Part shown: piece after piece, positions 48,883 through 59,868 of the stretch
How the letters are laid out: every line of letters starts with the position of its first letter
Numbering within the stretch: position 1 is the first letter of the stretch
Assembly (NCBI GenBank): GCA_019925105.1
Contig: JAHGAU010000007.1
Span: 558,001 to 622,000 of the forward strand
Source of the DNA: Niebla homalea
Lineage: Eukaryota; Ascomycota; Lecanoromycetes; Lecanorales; Ramalinaceae
Length of the DNA: 64,000 bases
Direction: 5' to 3'
Notes under the pieces: generated by a model
Seen by the model: the letters and a program-made list of their open reading frames with translations, nothing else
What the model was told of the DNA's origin: nothing
Databases searched by the model: none
Made by a program: the position numbers and the translations under genes

Positions 48883-49420
48883 CGATAAAGTAATAATACT
48901 TTAAATATAAGGTTTATTACGGCAGGTAATAACGACGTTATTAAATTCGGAATATATAATATAGAATTTACGTAATAAGTTTGGGTATAACTTTAATAAT
49001 GAAAACTTATTATTACCTATATTTTATACTTTAAGTAATTTATTTAATTAAATATTTATTATTTCTTTTTTTACGAATAATTCTTTTAATAATATACTTT
49101 TTTTATGCTCGGAATTAACTTTAAAAGTAAACGGCGTATTATAATTAGATTATTTATTAAAACCGTCTTTTATTAAGTTATTAATTAATTTAAGTATATT
49201 TATTAAAATAATTAATATTATCTTTATATTAATAAATAATTCAAGTTTATATATAAGGTAATTAATTTTCTTAATAATAATAAAAGATCCGGTACGTTAT
49301 TAATATAACTTATAATTTTTAATATTAAAGATATTATATTTATAATATAACTTTAAATAAATTAAATTTATTAATATTAAATTAAATTAATTTATAACTT
49401 TAATTATACCGGAGTTTAAT
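48883..49420 (-). pseudogene. E2 integrase C-terminus and chromodomain (decayed)
   Basis: On the minus strand 49220-49420 reads NIKNYKLY, two stops, RTGSFIIIKKINYLIYKLEL, the conserved hinge found in gypsy integrases (QRAGPF-like, then L-x-YKLEL). It continues with INIKIILIILINILK, then into the domain starting FTFKVNSEHKKSILL. The corresponding stretch in E3 reads FEIDSQNKKEYIIKKII, then RERNSRYLIK, a chromodomain core. Confidence 0.75.
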
Positions 49421-49615
49421 TATTATTTATGTAAATTGTAGCATATTTTATGCCTTTTTATAGTTCTATAATTAAAGTATATTATACTTAAGAATTAAAG
49501 AGTCTATTAAAAGGTTTAAAAGGTCGCGGATATTTATATTATAATAAGTTTTATTTAAAGTAAATTTAATTAATATTAATTTTAAATTACTTAAAATACC
49601 TTAAATATATAAAAT

Positions 49616-49799
49616 TGTTAGGGACTAACCTGAGGTCCTGGCATGGACATATATGGTAGTAGTATGATTGGATTTTGACTATGTAGGAGTAAATCTGAGT
49701 GTAGGTGGCCTGCAGCTACTTAAAGGTGCGCGCCAAGCTCCCCCGCCTAATGGGGTAAGTAGGCCGAGCATGGGAGCACAGGCCGATAATACCACCACA
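49616..49799 (+). repeat. Solo LTR of family H
   Basis: 184 bp, TGTTAGGGACTAACC to ACCACCACA, with target duplication AAAAT on both sides. Its right half resembles the family F LTR (GTAGGCCGAGCATGGGAGCA), so H and F are sister families. Confidence 0.88.
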
Positions 49800-50646
49800 A
49801 AAATAATATTTATCTAATTATAATTTAAATACGTAATTATAAAGTATTATAATACGATTTTAATTATTTAATTAATCCGTTTAAATTAATTCTTAATTTA
49901 AAGATAATATATATTAAATATAAGTATATAAATATTTATTTCCTTGTATATAGGTTTCTAAAATATAAAAATAAATTCACGATCTTTATTTAATATAATA
50001 TTAAAGGGAACATTTTAGCTTTATTTCGTTAATTTTATTAATAATATTTTTATTCAATTATTAACCCAAAATTTAATATTATTAAAAAGTAAAAATACCC
50101 ATTTAAAGAATTTTTTAATAACGGTAAGGAATACATCGTAATTACATTAATTTAATAAAGTAATAATAAAATTTATAGAAATTATATGAAAGATAATTAA
50201 TAAGCTTAAAATTAATTAAAATAATCTATAAGGTATATATTTTTTAATTCAATTTAAATTATACTTGAAATAATACGTAATATACTTACGTAATTATTTA
50301 CATAACTTAAATAAATATATTGAATTTATAAATTTATTATAGGATCGGTTAAAGTTATTATATAATAAATTATTATATATTTATTAAAAGATTACCTTTT
50401 TAAGTTTATTAAGTATTTATAATTATACTAAATAGTTAACGGCTTTTAAATTATAAATAAGGCCGTTTTTTATATAAATATAATATAATTCTTATATTTT
50501 ATTAATTTAAAACCTTTTTATTTATTAAGATTTTTTATAATTTTATTTATATTTTATTTTTTATATATGTTTTTTAATTTACTTTCAAAACTTATTTAAG
50601 ATATAAATATAATAAAGAGTAATTAATTTATTATTATTTATATTAT
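49800..50646 (-). pseudogene. E2 integrase catalytic core (decayed)
   Basis: On the minus strand about 49800-50000 reads NIILNKDREFIFIF then a Trp-type stop and KPIYKEINI, then a stretch ending INQIIKIVL. This aligns with the gypsy block DRG-x-EF-TS-x-FW, then YHPQT and ERVNQTLE. The Asp of the DRxxEF motif survives. Family H separates it from the C-terminal part and family F from the RNase H. Confidence 0.7.
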
Positions 50647-50819
50647 TGTCAGGGTACTGGAGTAGGTAGGTCCTAGTAATGAATAAATAATAGCTATGAA
50701 GGTAGCTATAATACAGGTGGTGCACTTATAGTAGGTGTGTACGCCAAGACCCCCCGGGAGCTAGTCCTTATGGGGCAAGTAGGCCGAGTATGGGAACAAG
50801 CCCACTTGGAACCATAACA
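50647..50819 (-). repeat. Family F LTR (3' LTR)
   Basis: Outer edge TGTCAGGGTACTGGAG intact; inner edge ACCATAACA in place of ACCATGACA. Confidence 0.92.
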
Positions 50820-51059
50820 CGATCCCCCCCTTTACGACGGTAAGCTCCTGCGAGTTACTCACCGCATCCACCATTACTAATACCATCCTCGGGGTGAAAT
50901 ATCATCTAAATGAAGCCCCGGGTGCGTCGCAATCACTATAAGTAAGTATGGTTATTAAGAAGTAAAGGCTGCTTGAGATGTATATTGAAAAAAAAAATAA
51001 AAAAAATTCGTGTCTGCACCGGTATAAACGTGAAAAAAGCGAGAAAAAATCGACGGGAA

Positions 51060-52445
51060 TTAAGTTAATTAACGCAATTTCCGATAAATAGCCGAGTCGT
51101 ATCCTTTTTATTAAAAAGGAGTTTAATTTAAAGCTATTACCGTTATTATTATAATCTTTTATTAAAGAATTAAATATTATTAAAGTAAACTTATTTATTA
51201 ACGGGCTCTTTAAGTATTACTTTAATTTTAAGTATCTAGGATTTTCCTAATTTCCGTATATAAGAATGGAGTATAACTTTTATAAGGTACGTCTATATAA
51301 GTAAGTAGGTATCCCGGTTTAAGATATTTAATGTATAACTTATAACGTAAGACTTTATCCTTAAAGTAATTAGGATAAGTGGTTTTAAATTTATCTTTAA
51401 TAATCTCTTCGAGATTACTATTTAATAGTATTTAAGTCGACTAAAGTAATCGGGACCGATTTTAAGAACTTATACTTTTAACTTAACGTACGTTAAGATT
51501 ATATTAACGTAAATAATTAATAAATTAACGATATAATATAAGAGTAAAGCCGTCCGTAATTTAGTAACTAAGTTTTAAGGTAAAAAGCTTATATAAAGTC
51601 AAGATTTTATAAAGCTTAAAATAACTTAAAAATATAATTATAATAAAGAATTAAATATAAAAGTTATTAAAAATCTTATTTTTATTTATACCGAAATTTA
51701 ATAAGTATAGTTAAATATTATATACGGAAACTTTATTATATATTTTAAATATATTATTTAAATCTTTAATTATTTAGACCGGTAAGGTATATAAGTTATT
51801 TAAGAATAGATCGGCTTAAGCTTTAAGTAAATTAAATACATTATTTCTATAATAATCGTATATATAGTTTATCTTATCGGACTTATAAATAAAAAGTATA
51901 GTATTTTAACGGAATTTTAAATTGAGGTATAATCTTTAATTATTCTATTACTCTTTTTAATTACGGAATAATAATACGTTAAGGTATTTTTTATTTGTTC
52001 CTTATAATCCGGGTTATAAAATATATTAAGGAGTATGGGGAATAAAGGGTATATATAACTTTTTAATTTTTAAACTTAAAGCTTTAATAATAACGTCTTT
52101 ATCGTTAGAATTATAAATATATAAATCTTCTTCTTTAATAATATTAGTAATAAGCTTTTTAAGCTTAATAATACGGACGGTAAGCTTAACGTTTTTAACT
52201 ATAAGCTCGTTTTTTTAAGCGGTAAGCTTTTTATTATTATTACGGTAAATCTCGCGAAATTTACGGAGACGAGTAAATATATTGGTTAACTCGTTATTTA
52301 CGTTTTATAATTATACGTTTAAATTTTACAGCTATATATTTACTATAATAAGGGTCTAGATTTATTAATATAAATTTCTTAGTAATAAAGGTAAAGCGAC
52401 TTTATCGTCCCCTTCTAAATTTAAATTATAATTTAAATTATTCAT
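51060..52445 (-). pseudogene. Gag pseudogene of element F
   Basis: An ATG at 52445-52443 opens a minus-strand frame beginning MNNLNYNLNLEGDDKVALPL. It continues with a basic, probably coiled-coil stretch (NNELTNIFTRLRKFREIY, then KLITNIIKEEDLYIY) and then YKSDKINYIYDYYRNNVFNL. That last part resembles the capsid box of fungal gypsy gag (R-x-x-Y-A-x-x-R-L then A-F-x-LL). The frame weakens toward 51060 and its end is not fixed. Pol is absent. An 80-100 residue acidic-then-coiled N-terminus before the capsid is normal for this group. Confidence 0.68.
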
Positions 52446-52777
52446 AATATAAGATATAAATTAAAGTAATAATTTTAAGTATTATAATATAAATATTAAG
52501 GTAGGGTAAGGTAAGTAAAATAGGAGTCTCTATAGTCTTTTATTAAGTAACTTACGTTCTTAATAATAGCTCGATAGTATCGAGACGTCTTAACTAATAA
52601 GGATAATATATTTTTCTTATCGTTTAAGGTAGTATAATATAAATAAGGTAAAAGGCTTTATAATCTCTTACCGAGCGGCTTAGACTCGATAATAACCCGG
52701 TTAATCTTAGCGATAAGAAGCCCGGGTTCTTAATGACTATTATAACGTTATAGTATAAATACGGATAGCTATTATTA

Positions 52778-52950
52778 TATTAAAGTACTAGAGTAGGTAG
52801 GTCTTAGTAATAAATAAATAATAGCTATGAAGGTAGCTATAATACAGGTGGTGTACTCATAGTAGGTATATGCGCCAAGACCCCCCGGGAGCTAGTCTTC
52901 ATGGGGCAAGTAGGCCGAGCATGGGAGCAAGGCCACTTGGAACCATGACA
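52778..52950 (-). repeat. Family F LTR (5' LTR)
   Basis: Inner edge TATTAAAGTACTAGAG is RIP-altered and outer edge GGAACCATGACA intact; ATTAT follows. Confidence 0.92.
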
Positions 52951-52955
52951 ATTAT

Positions 52956-53643
52956 CGAGAATTTCGATTTTTATAAATAAACTTTATATATTATTAATTA
53001 ATCGTAAAAGTATATTAAGAACGGTATTTACCGAACTTATCTTATAATATAATAAAATATTAAACATTAATAAATATTATAACGTATAAATTAAGCGGAA
53101 GTTAAACTTATTAATTATAGAGGTTTTTAAATTTATTTATTTAAAAATACCGATAATTGTAATATAATCCGTAAAGATTATATAATTAAGTTTATAATAA
53201 TTTAATTTAATTAAATAACTAATTGTATATACGATTTAAATTATATTTATAATTTTTAATTCAATAAATTAAAATTTTTTTTAGTTACATTTAAGCTTCT
53301 ACTAAAGAATATTATTAATTATATTTCATTACGTATAATTTTTAATTAATCGTTAATTTCCGTAATACTATAAAATAACGGGTTATCCTTAATATAATAT
53401 ATTATAGTTACGATACTTAATTCTTTTAATATATTAATATTAATAAAAAGTAATTAATTAAAATTATAATATATAAGAAATAATGGGTTTAAAAACCATT
53501 ATTTTAAATCCTTAAAAATATAATCCTTTTCTTAAATAAGTATAAACTTAATTTAAAATATCCTTTATTTATAACGTAAACCGGTATATTTTAAATCTGC
53601 TTTCTTTAAATTTATAATAAAAGCGGTTTTATATGTTTAAAAC
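52956..53643 (-). pseudogene. E2 RNase H tail and spacer (decayed)
   Basis: On the minus strand about 52990-53150 reads INKFNFRLIYTL, a Gln-type stop, YLLMFNILLYYKISSVN followed by VLNILLRL. This resembles the end of gypsy RNase H (R-x-x-RW-x-x-x-LS-x-F then YRPGK-N then DALSR). It sits between the F and G insertions, upstream of the integrase core as expected. Confidence 0.6.
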
Positions 53644-53805
53644 TGTCACGGTATGGGTGGTGGGTATGGAGTGGTAACTGCCTGAGTTGCTATCTAGCTA
53701 GCTGAGTATAAGAAATATAGGATTGCGTTAAGCCGCTATACCCCTTAAGGCCTGGTGCCCGCAATAAGCGAGTAACGCACGGTTGCCTGGCTCGTATCCG
53801 TAATA
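53644..53805 (-). repeat. Family G LTR (3' LTR)
   Basis: Outer edge TGTCACGGTATGGGTGGTGG intact; inner edge ATCCGTAATA replaces ATCCGTGACA. The first ten bases are shared with family D. Confidence 0.92.
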
Positions 53806-54717
53806 ACATGTTTATAAAAAAACAGAAAAAACGACGTCTTCGTCGGTATTACCACTTTATATACCATTATGTTTGCCCTTATCGGTAATAAAGGTAATTA
53901 AGGTAAGGTTTCGGGTATATCCTGAAGTATATAGCATATATAGTGGTCAATGGGTAACGGCCGTTAAGGCTAGAGTATTATTAATAAATTAATAAGCCGG
54001 GAAATTATCTTATGTTTACCCGGTTTATAGTTATAAATCTATAAGAGCTAAATCGTTTAAAAACACGATCTCCGTAGTTTTACCGTATTCGTATACTCCT
54101 GGGTAACGTATTTTAAGTTATTAACCGAAGTATTATTTATAGTATTACTCGTATAAGTATTATTAAGCTAAGCCGTATAATAAAGTTCTATTATAAGCTC
54201 CCTATATAATAGCCTTTATACCGGCTACAAGGCTTATATAATTAACGGTATTAAGCTCGATTATATTATATAATATATCTTACTTAAATTACTCATCATC
54301 TTAAAAGGTAAAAAGCCGGGCTCCAGGCTTCAAAAGTATTAAGTAACTCAATAAGCAGAATTACGTAAACGTAATAATAAGGAGTATATATAGTTTATTA
54401 TCTACTAACCAAAAGACGTACGGAGGTAGGTTGCAGGTAACGCATTAAAGGACTTTACTCTTAAACCTTTATTATTATCTTTTTATCCCCTGGGTATACC
54501 TACCCGCTTTTCTTTAAGCCTAACGCTTAACGTTTAAATATAAGCCTTATTATAAGCTATCGATTTTAAGGTATTTAATAGGTTTATAAAAGGTTAAACC
54601 GCCTTTTCCGGATTATAAGCCCGGCGTATTACTTAATATACTAATAGCTTAAGTATCGCTTCTGTAAAAACCGGGGTAATTTATAACTAAAGCCACTTAT
54701 ATATAACGATATAAGTA

Positions 54718-54743
54718 GGATCGAAACCAAGCTATTATTACCA
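54718..54743 (-). other. Primer-binding site of element G
   Basis: Read on the minus strand, three bases after the 5' LTR comes TGGTAATAATAGC and then TTGGTTTCGATCC. The second part is complementary to GGATCGAAACC, the T-loop sequence typical of eukaryotic initiator tRNA-Met. Confidence 0.6.
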
Positions 54744-54746
54744 TTC

Positions 54747-54908
54747 TATCACGGTATAAATGGTAAGTATAGAGTAATAACTGCCTGAGTTGTTATTTAG
54801 CTAGCTAAGTATAAAAAATACAGGATTGCGTTAAGCCGCTATACCCCTTAAGGCCTGGTGCCCGCAATAAGCGAGGAGCGCACGGTTGCCTGGCTCGTAT
54901 CCGTGACA
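54747..54908 (-). repeat. Family G LTR (5' LTR)
   Basis: Inner edge TATCACGGTATAAATGG altered, outer edge CGTATCCGTGACA intact, followed by AAAAC. Confidence 0.92.
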
Positions 54909-54913
54909 AAAAC

Positions 54914-55763
54914 GGACTAATATATTAAGTATAATTTTTTACTTTAATATATAATTAATTTATAAGATTAAGGAAGACCTTATGGTTTCTTAATAAGTTA
55001 AGAAATTTAAGGTTTTAAATAACCTTAATTTTATTATTAAATATCTTTAAAGAATTAACTTATTAATTAAAGAACTTAATTATAAAGTAATTAATAAATA
55101 ATTTTATCCGTAAAAAATTTAAATATTTATCTTTAAAAATTTAAAAGGAATTTATATAAATAAATAATATATGCTTTTAATAAATAATTAAAAATAATTA
55201 TATTATTTATAAAAATTTAGGTAAAAGCTTATATTAAACAGAGTATATTATTTATTTACTTTTATATATATAAAAGATTATTTTTAAAACCTATAAATAT
55301 AATTAAAGATTCCTTTTTACCTTTATAAAAAATAATATAGAGTTTATACCGGTCAAATTTATATACAAGAAATTAATAAAAATAACCGTAAAGATCGATT
55401 ACGGTAATATATTTATAATTTATAATTAAAGAAATTATTTCTTATTATAATAATAATAAATATAAATCGGAAATCGTAATTTTATTAAATAACCGAATAC
55501 TAATTATAGTATAATTTTTATATCCGTTTAAAATATTATATTAAACGATAAAAATAAAATATAAAAATTCCGTAAATTATATAAATTAATATAATTTATT
55601 TTTATTATATATTTTATATTTAAAGCTTAATCTATAACTTTTTAATTTTTATACTTAATATTATATATTTTCTTAAATTTAATAATTATATTAAATTAAA
55701 AATTAATAAATATATATTGGTTTTCTAGAATATTAATTATAGTATTATTATTTTTAAAAATAT
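54914..55763 (-). pseudogene. E2 reverse transcriptase (decayed)
   Basis: On the minus strand about 55300-55440 reads TVIDLYGYFY, a Gln-type stop, FLVYKFDRYKLYII, then KGKKESLIIFIGFKNN. This matches a gypsy reverse transcriptase palm of the type D-x-x-x-FFYQF then HRGQE then P-x-GFKNSPA-x-VQ. It is a lineage different from families A-C, whose palms read AAFNK or LDLKD. The following YIDD region could not be read. Confidence 0.65.
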
Positions 55764-56035
55764 TATTAAATTCTGGAAAGGGGAAGAGCATGGAAGACAC
55801 AAAACTTGCGGATAAATATATAAAGGGATGAAAACATTAAAAGGGCTTATTAAGGGTGGAATCGATTCATATATACTTAAAAAAGGGAGAGCATAACGGA
55901 TTAAGATAATATAGCACCTATACCTTACCAACTTATATAAGGGCTGCGGCCTATCTTTAATTGCTTTCCATTGCTACCTGCTGTTTCATCACTTTTACAC
56001 TTTCATTCCTTCCCATCTTTTCTAATTCTTTAACA
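55764..56035 (+). repeat. Repeat J, copy 2 (LTR- or promoter-like)
   Basis: A 272-bp island of ordinary composition bounded by TATTAAA and TTTAACA with flanking ATAT on both sides. It contains CTTATATAAGGGCTGCGG (TATA box) followed by a CT-rich run ending CTTCCCATCTTTTC. This fits a solo LTR with promoter and start region. Copy 1 is at 45463-45905. An apparent minus-strand frame of 64 codons here is not convincing. Confidence 0.5.
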
Positions 56036-59000
56036 ATATTATATAATAAAACGGATATACTTTTATCGTAAACGTAAATTTTAATATTATTGAATAAAAT
56101 TTAATTTTAACGATTATTAATTTATAATAACCGGTTTAAATAAGTTTTTTAATAATTAAAAGTTATAAAAATTATTTTAATAAATATAAAAATTAATATT
56201 ATTATTAAAGTAACTTTATAAGTTTATAACTTAAATTTCTAAGTCCTTTATCCGTAAATAATAAGTAATATTACTAAACTTAAGATTACTATATTATAAA
56301 GTTACGGGGATAAATTATATGGAATTTTATGTTTTATTTTACGTAATAAATTAACCTTTTAATTAATATCGTTTTTAATTTAAATAATTAATATTTTTAA
56401 GTTAATAATATACGTAAATATATTACTTTAGAATCTAAGATTATAAAACGGTATTATTTATAATTTAAAAATAAAATCCCGAGACTCAAATAATTCTTTT
56501 AAAGTCTTTTTTTTGATAAATAATTAATACTTATACCATGTTATAAATTAAGACTTAAGTTTATTAGTTTATATAAATTATACGTTATAATTACTTGATT
56601 TCCTTTTTAAAAGTAATTATTTTAATACTTGTATTTTGATAAGTACTAATAGTATATTTTTAATTATTAAAATCGATTATTCTTTTATTAAGAATATAAT
56701 ATCGATAACGAATAAAATATTAATAAGTAAATTATATATTAAATAAAGTTTAACCGAGATTTTTCTGAAATTAAATATTATATTCTTCTCCTTTAAGAGA
56801 AATAAATTGAATATTATAGTTTTATTAATAATTAACTTCCGATTATTAACGTTAATAATCGGAATTAATTTAAATAATTCTAAAATTTTAAAATTTAAAT
56901 TTAAAATTTAAAAGAACATAATTTTATAACCAATAATTATAATAATATACCCGTTATTTATGTAGAAGTTTATTATGGATAATTTAAGGGTAAATTAAAC
57001 TTTACTTATAATATATTAATATACCTTAAAGGTAAAATTAATAGGGTGTATATTCTTTATTATAATAAAGTTAATAATTAATAAATATTATGAATATTAT
57101 ATTATTAATTTATTAAGCTTACGTATATTAATTACTAATAAATTGAATCCGTTAATTTAACGGAAAAGCCTTAAAAAATACTTAAATTTACCCCTTTAAA
57201 TTCTTAATGATTATTTTTTGAAATAAATAGACAGTTTATTTCTTAATAAGTATTTTAACATGTATTTAATATAATAATAATAAGCGGGGATTTAATATAT
57301 AAAATATATTTTTTCCGTAATAAGGATGTTATTATCTTGAAATCCTTTTAATTCTTCTTTATTAAATAATATATTTTCCTTTTTTTTATTTTTAAATATA
57401 AAAACTTAATTAACCCTTTATTTTATACGGTATATTTAATATTCAAAATTAAATTTTTTTCTTAAAAGCTTAAATTTTCTTTAATTAAACATTTTTTTAG
57501 ATTATATACCTATTATAAGCTTTATTTCCTTTATATACTTAAAAGGATAACGTTAATAATTAAAAAGAATAATTGAGTTTTTTTTTTCCTATAAAATTTC
57601 GGTTATTTTAAAATAATATACTTATTTTACGATTTTACGGATATATTTACGGAAATATATAATATTTAATAATGTAAGCTTATTAATTATACTTAAATTT
57701 ATTTATAAGTTTAAAGTAATTATTAATAATAATAATTATATTTAATAATTATAAATCCCGTTAAAATTCCAAGTTTAACCCGCTATAAATAAACATAAAT
57801 TAATTTAAAATATTATTGAAATTTAATATACGTATAACCCGTAAAATATTTTATATAAATTTATAAGGCTCCCGGTTTTAAAAGGTATTATTTATAATAT
57901 ACTTTTTAGTAATTAAAATATTTAAAGTAACTTATTAAAACGGCTTAAATTTAATAATAATTTAAAAAGTTTACTTAATTAAGCCTTTATTATATTTAAT
58001 AAGTTATTTTTCCGTATTTAATAACTTTATAATATATTACTTTAAAGCGGTGCCTTTTAAGTATAATTATAAGTTATTCCGTAATAATTACATATCTATT
58101 ATCTAAGTAATATTCTTTAATCAATTAATAAAAATATAGATATTCCGGAAAAAAATATACTTCCCGGAATACTTAATTATAAAAACTATATTAAAAAACT
58201 TATTTTTATAGAAAAGGTTTAAAAAAGCCAATATTATCGGGATTAAAACTTGTTAATCGGTTTAATTATAAGCCTTTTATTAATTATATTATATTAATGA
58301 AAGGAAAAAATAAATTATTATTAAGATTATCATACTATTAACCTTATATAGTAGCGGGAATCAATTTTTAAATTATATTTTATAATTGTATTATTTACTT
58401 TTTAATAAAATTATTAGTTTTAACCGAATAAACGGATGAATAAATTAAATAAAAATTACTTTTTTAGTAAAAATGTTTCTTATTTAATATAATAAACTTA
58501 GGTTTAATAAACTTAAGTTTAATATATTAAATTTATTATGCTTAAATTCTAATTTAATATTTAAAGCTAAAAAAGAATATTATAATATTAACGTTAATAT
58601 AAAAAGTAGATTTAATAGTTATTATAATAATAGAAAACTATTTAATAGAAGTAATAATCTTACGGTAATAAGTTTTAAGGACTTTAACCGTATTAATATA
58701 ATTTAAACTTATTTGATTTTATTAAAATCGATAACGATTTATATAATAATTATAATAATAATAAGGCGTTTTTAAAATATAGAAAATTACGTTAAAGTAA
58801 TAAAGGATTTAAAATTTAAGTTTTAAAAATTAAATTAAAAAAAGAAATAATAAATTCCATAGCTTCAGAAAACTTTAGTTAAAGTAATTTATTTACGGTA
58901 TATATAGTTTTTAAGTTACTTAATTATTAATTATTCTTTATTATTTAAGCGATTCTTTTTAAAAATTAAATATAAAATTATCGCGGTTATTAAGTTATTA

Positions 59001-59162
59001 AATTTTAATAAAGCGTTTAATTAATATATTAAAATAATAATTTTAAAATCCGGTAATACTTAAAAGGCTTATAATATATACGTCTTCTTTATAATACCGT
59101 TGTTAATCTTTCTTTAAAGGTATTTAAAAAGCGAATTAAAAATAATATTTTAAAGGATATAA
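56036..59162. other. Unassigned AT-rich region, about 3.1 kb
   Basis: It may contain the gag, protease and 5' end of E2, by position, but I could not read a domain or find an LTR. GC-poor throughout, with small inverted repeats (for example ATTCCGATTATTAACG near 56840 against its complement just after). Confidence 0.35.
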
Positions 59163-59274
59163 ACCTTACCGAAACCCATAGGGTGTAAAACACCCAGTTA
59201 ACACCCAGTTGACGCTTGAAGCGGCTCCAAAATATAAGCACCGTTAACTCCGCGTTTCCGCGTTGAAAAAAAAG

Positions 59275-59335
59275 CGGGGTTAAAGTGAATTCCAAAAAAA
59301 AGCGGCGTTAACGCGGCGTTAACGCGACGTTGAAG
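59275..59335 (+). repeat. Left subterminal motif cluster, copy 2
   Basis: Repeats of AAGCGGCGTTAACGCGGCG and GTGAATTC occur here. Their inverse, CGCTTTAACGCCGC, occurs on the right side at 60870-60920. Copy 1 shows a different subterminal motif (AAAAGGGTGT and ACCCTTTTAA). Confidence 0.6.
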
Positions 59336-59418
59336 TGAATTCAAAAAAAATAAGGATATTTGATGAATTACCAGATAATATTACTTTATTAATTAATCTA
59401 TTTTTCTATCTATTTATA

Positions 59419-59526
59419 TAAAGGGCCTAGTAAAGGGTTTACTAAGGGGCATGGTAAAGGGCTTGGTAAAGGGCCTGGTAAAGGGCCTGGTAAAGGGCTT
59501 AGTAAAGGGCTTAGTAAAGGGTTTGC
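59419..59526 (+). repeat. 12-bp minisatellite, nine units
   Basis: Consensus TAAAGGGCCTGG, with exact 12-base spacing over nine units. Confidence 0.88.
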
Positions 59527-59554
59527 TGAGGGTGGGGTAAACGTGCAGGTAAAG

Positions 59555-59660
59555 GGCCTTGCTTACCTCTCAGGTTCTCCATCCAAATCACGGTGTTTTT
59601 GGGCCTGTTGCGGTAGGGGCATGCGGCCATCGGGCGTCGCATTATGGTAAAGGGTCTGGT
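59555..59660 (-). other. Conserved core and possible captured exon, copy 2
   Basis: On the minus strand this GC-rich block reads from ATGCGACGCCCGATGG (ending 59645) to AACCTGAGAGGTAAGCAAGG, with an open frame of about 26 codons (MRRPMAACPYRN, then TVIWMENLRG) ending at AG/GTAAGC, a good fungal 5' splice-site match. In copy 1 part of it (about 16 bases) is missing and the rest is RIP-altered. A captured exon end is a plausible but unproven reading. Confidence 0.4.
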
Positions 59661-59681
59661 GAAGGGCTTAGTAAAGGGCTT

Positions 59682-59868
59682 GCAGTAGGTGAGGGTGCAG
59701 TAGGTAAGGGTGCAGTAGGTGAGGTGCAGTAGGTGAGGGTGCAGTAGGTGAGGGTGCAGTAGGTGAGGGTGCAGTAGGTGAGGGTGCAGTAGGTGAGGGT
59801 GCAGTAGGTGAGGGTGCAGTAGGTGAGGGTGCAGTAGGTGAGGGTGCAGTAGGTGAAGGTGCAGTAGG
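59682..59868 (+). repeat. 15-bp minisatellite, about twelve units
   Basis: Consensus GCAGTAGGTGAGGGT; one unit lacks a G (near 59722). Confidence 0.9.

Larger units (their letters stand above)
50647..52950 (-). mobile_element. Family F element: short LTR retrotransposon with gag only
   Basis: LTRs of 173 bp each (50647-50819 and 52778-52950) and exact target duplication ATTAT bound this 2304-bp element. CCCCCCCTTTA just inside the left LTR is a minus-strand polypurine tract. The minus strand carries a decayed gag and there is no pol. The primer-binding region next to the right LTR resembles those of D and G. It inserted into E2 between integrase core and RNase H. Confidence 0.88.
53644..54908 (-). 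mobile_element. Family G element: 1.3-kb non-autonomous LTR retrotransposon
   Basis: Two 162-bp LTRs (53644-53805 and 54747-54908) with exact target duplication AAAAC bound a 941-bp internal region. Minus orientation is set by the primer-binding site at 54718-54743 and by a 3' block shared with family D. A minus-strand frame through about 54150-54500 has mostly TAG/TAA stops (for example LRLRNSAY and SLEPGFLPFKMM), possibly a gag remnant. No pol fits. It is less RIP-damaged than its host E2. Confidence 0.85.
48161..55763 (-). mobile_element. Ty3/gypsy family E element E2, 3' portion, heavily invaded
   Basis: From left to right on the minus strand the element shows a 3' LTR (from 48161), chromodomain, integrase C-terminus, integrase core, RNase H tail and reverse transcriptase. 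It is interrupted by solo C (48197), solo H (49616), F (50647) and G (53644), each with its own target duplication. Family E is also present as E3 (61856) and a solo LTR (61044). It may extend rightward past repeat J, but I could not find its gag or 5' LTR. Confidence 0.8.

Noticed and set aside
52956..53643. Plus-strand integrase zinc-binding region
   Set aside because: A plus-strand reading resembled part of the family B integrase, but the minus strand gives a better RNase H tail in the order expected for E2.
55737..55931. Minus-strand frame of 64 codons in repeat J
   Set aside because: It crosses the edge of J, runs antisense to the TATA box, and is not open in the other J copy.
59089..59295. 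Minus-strand frame of 68 codons at the left end of the minisatellite element
   Set aside because: It spans the element boundary and the subterminal repeats, with no matching frame in copy 1.
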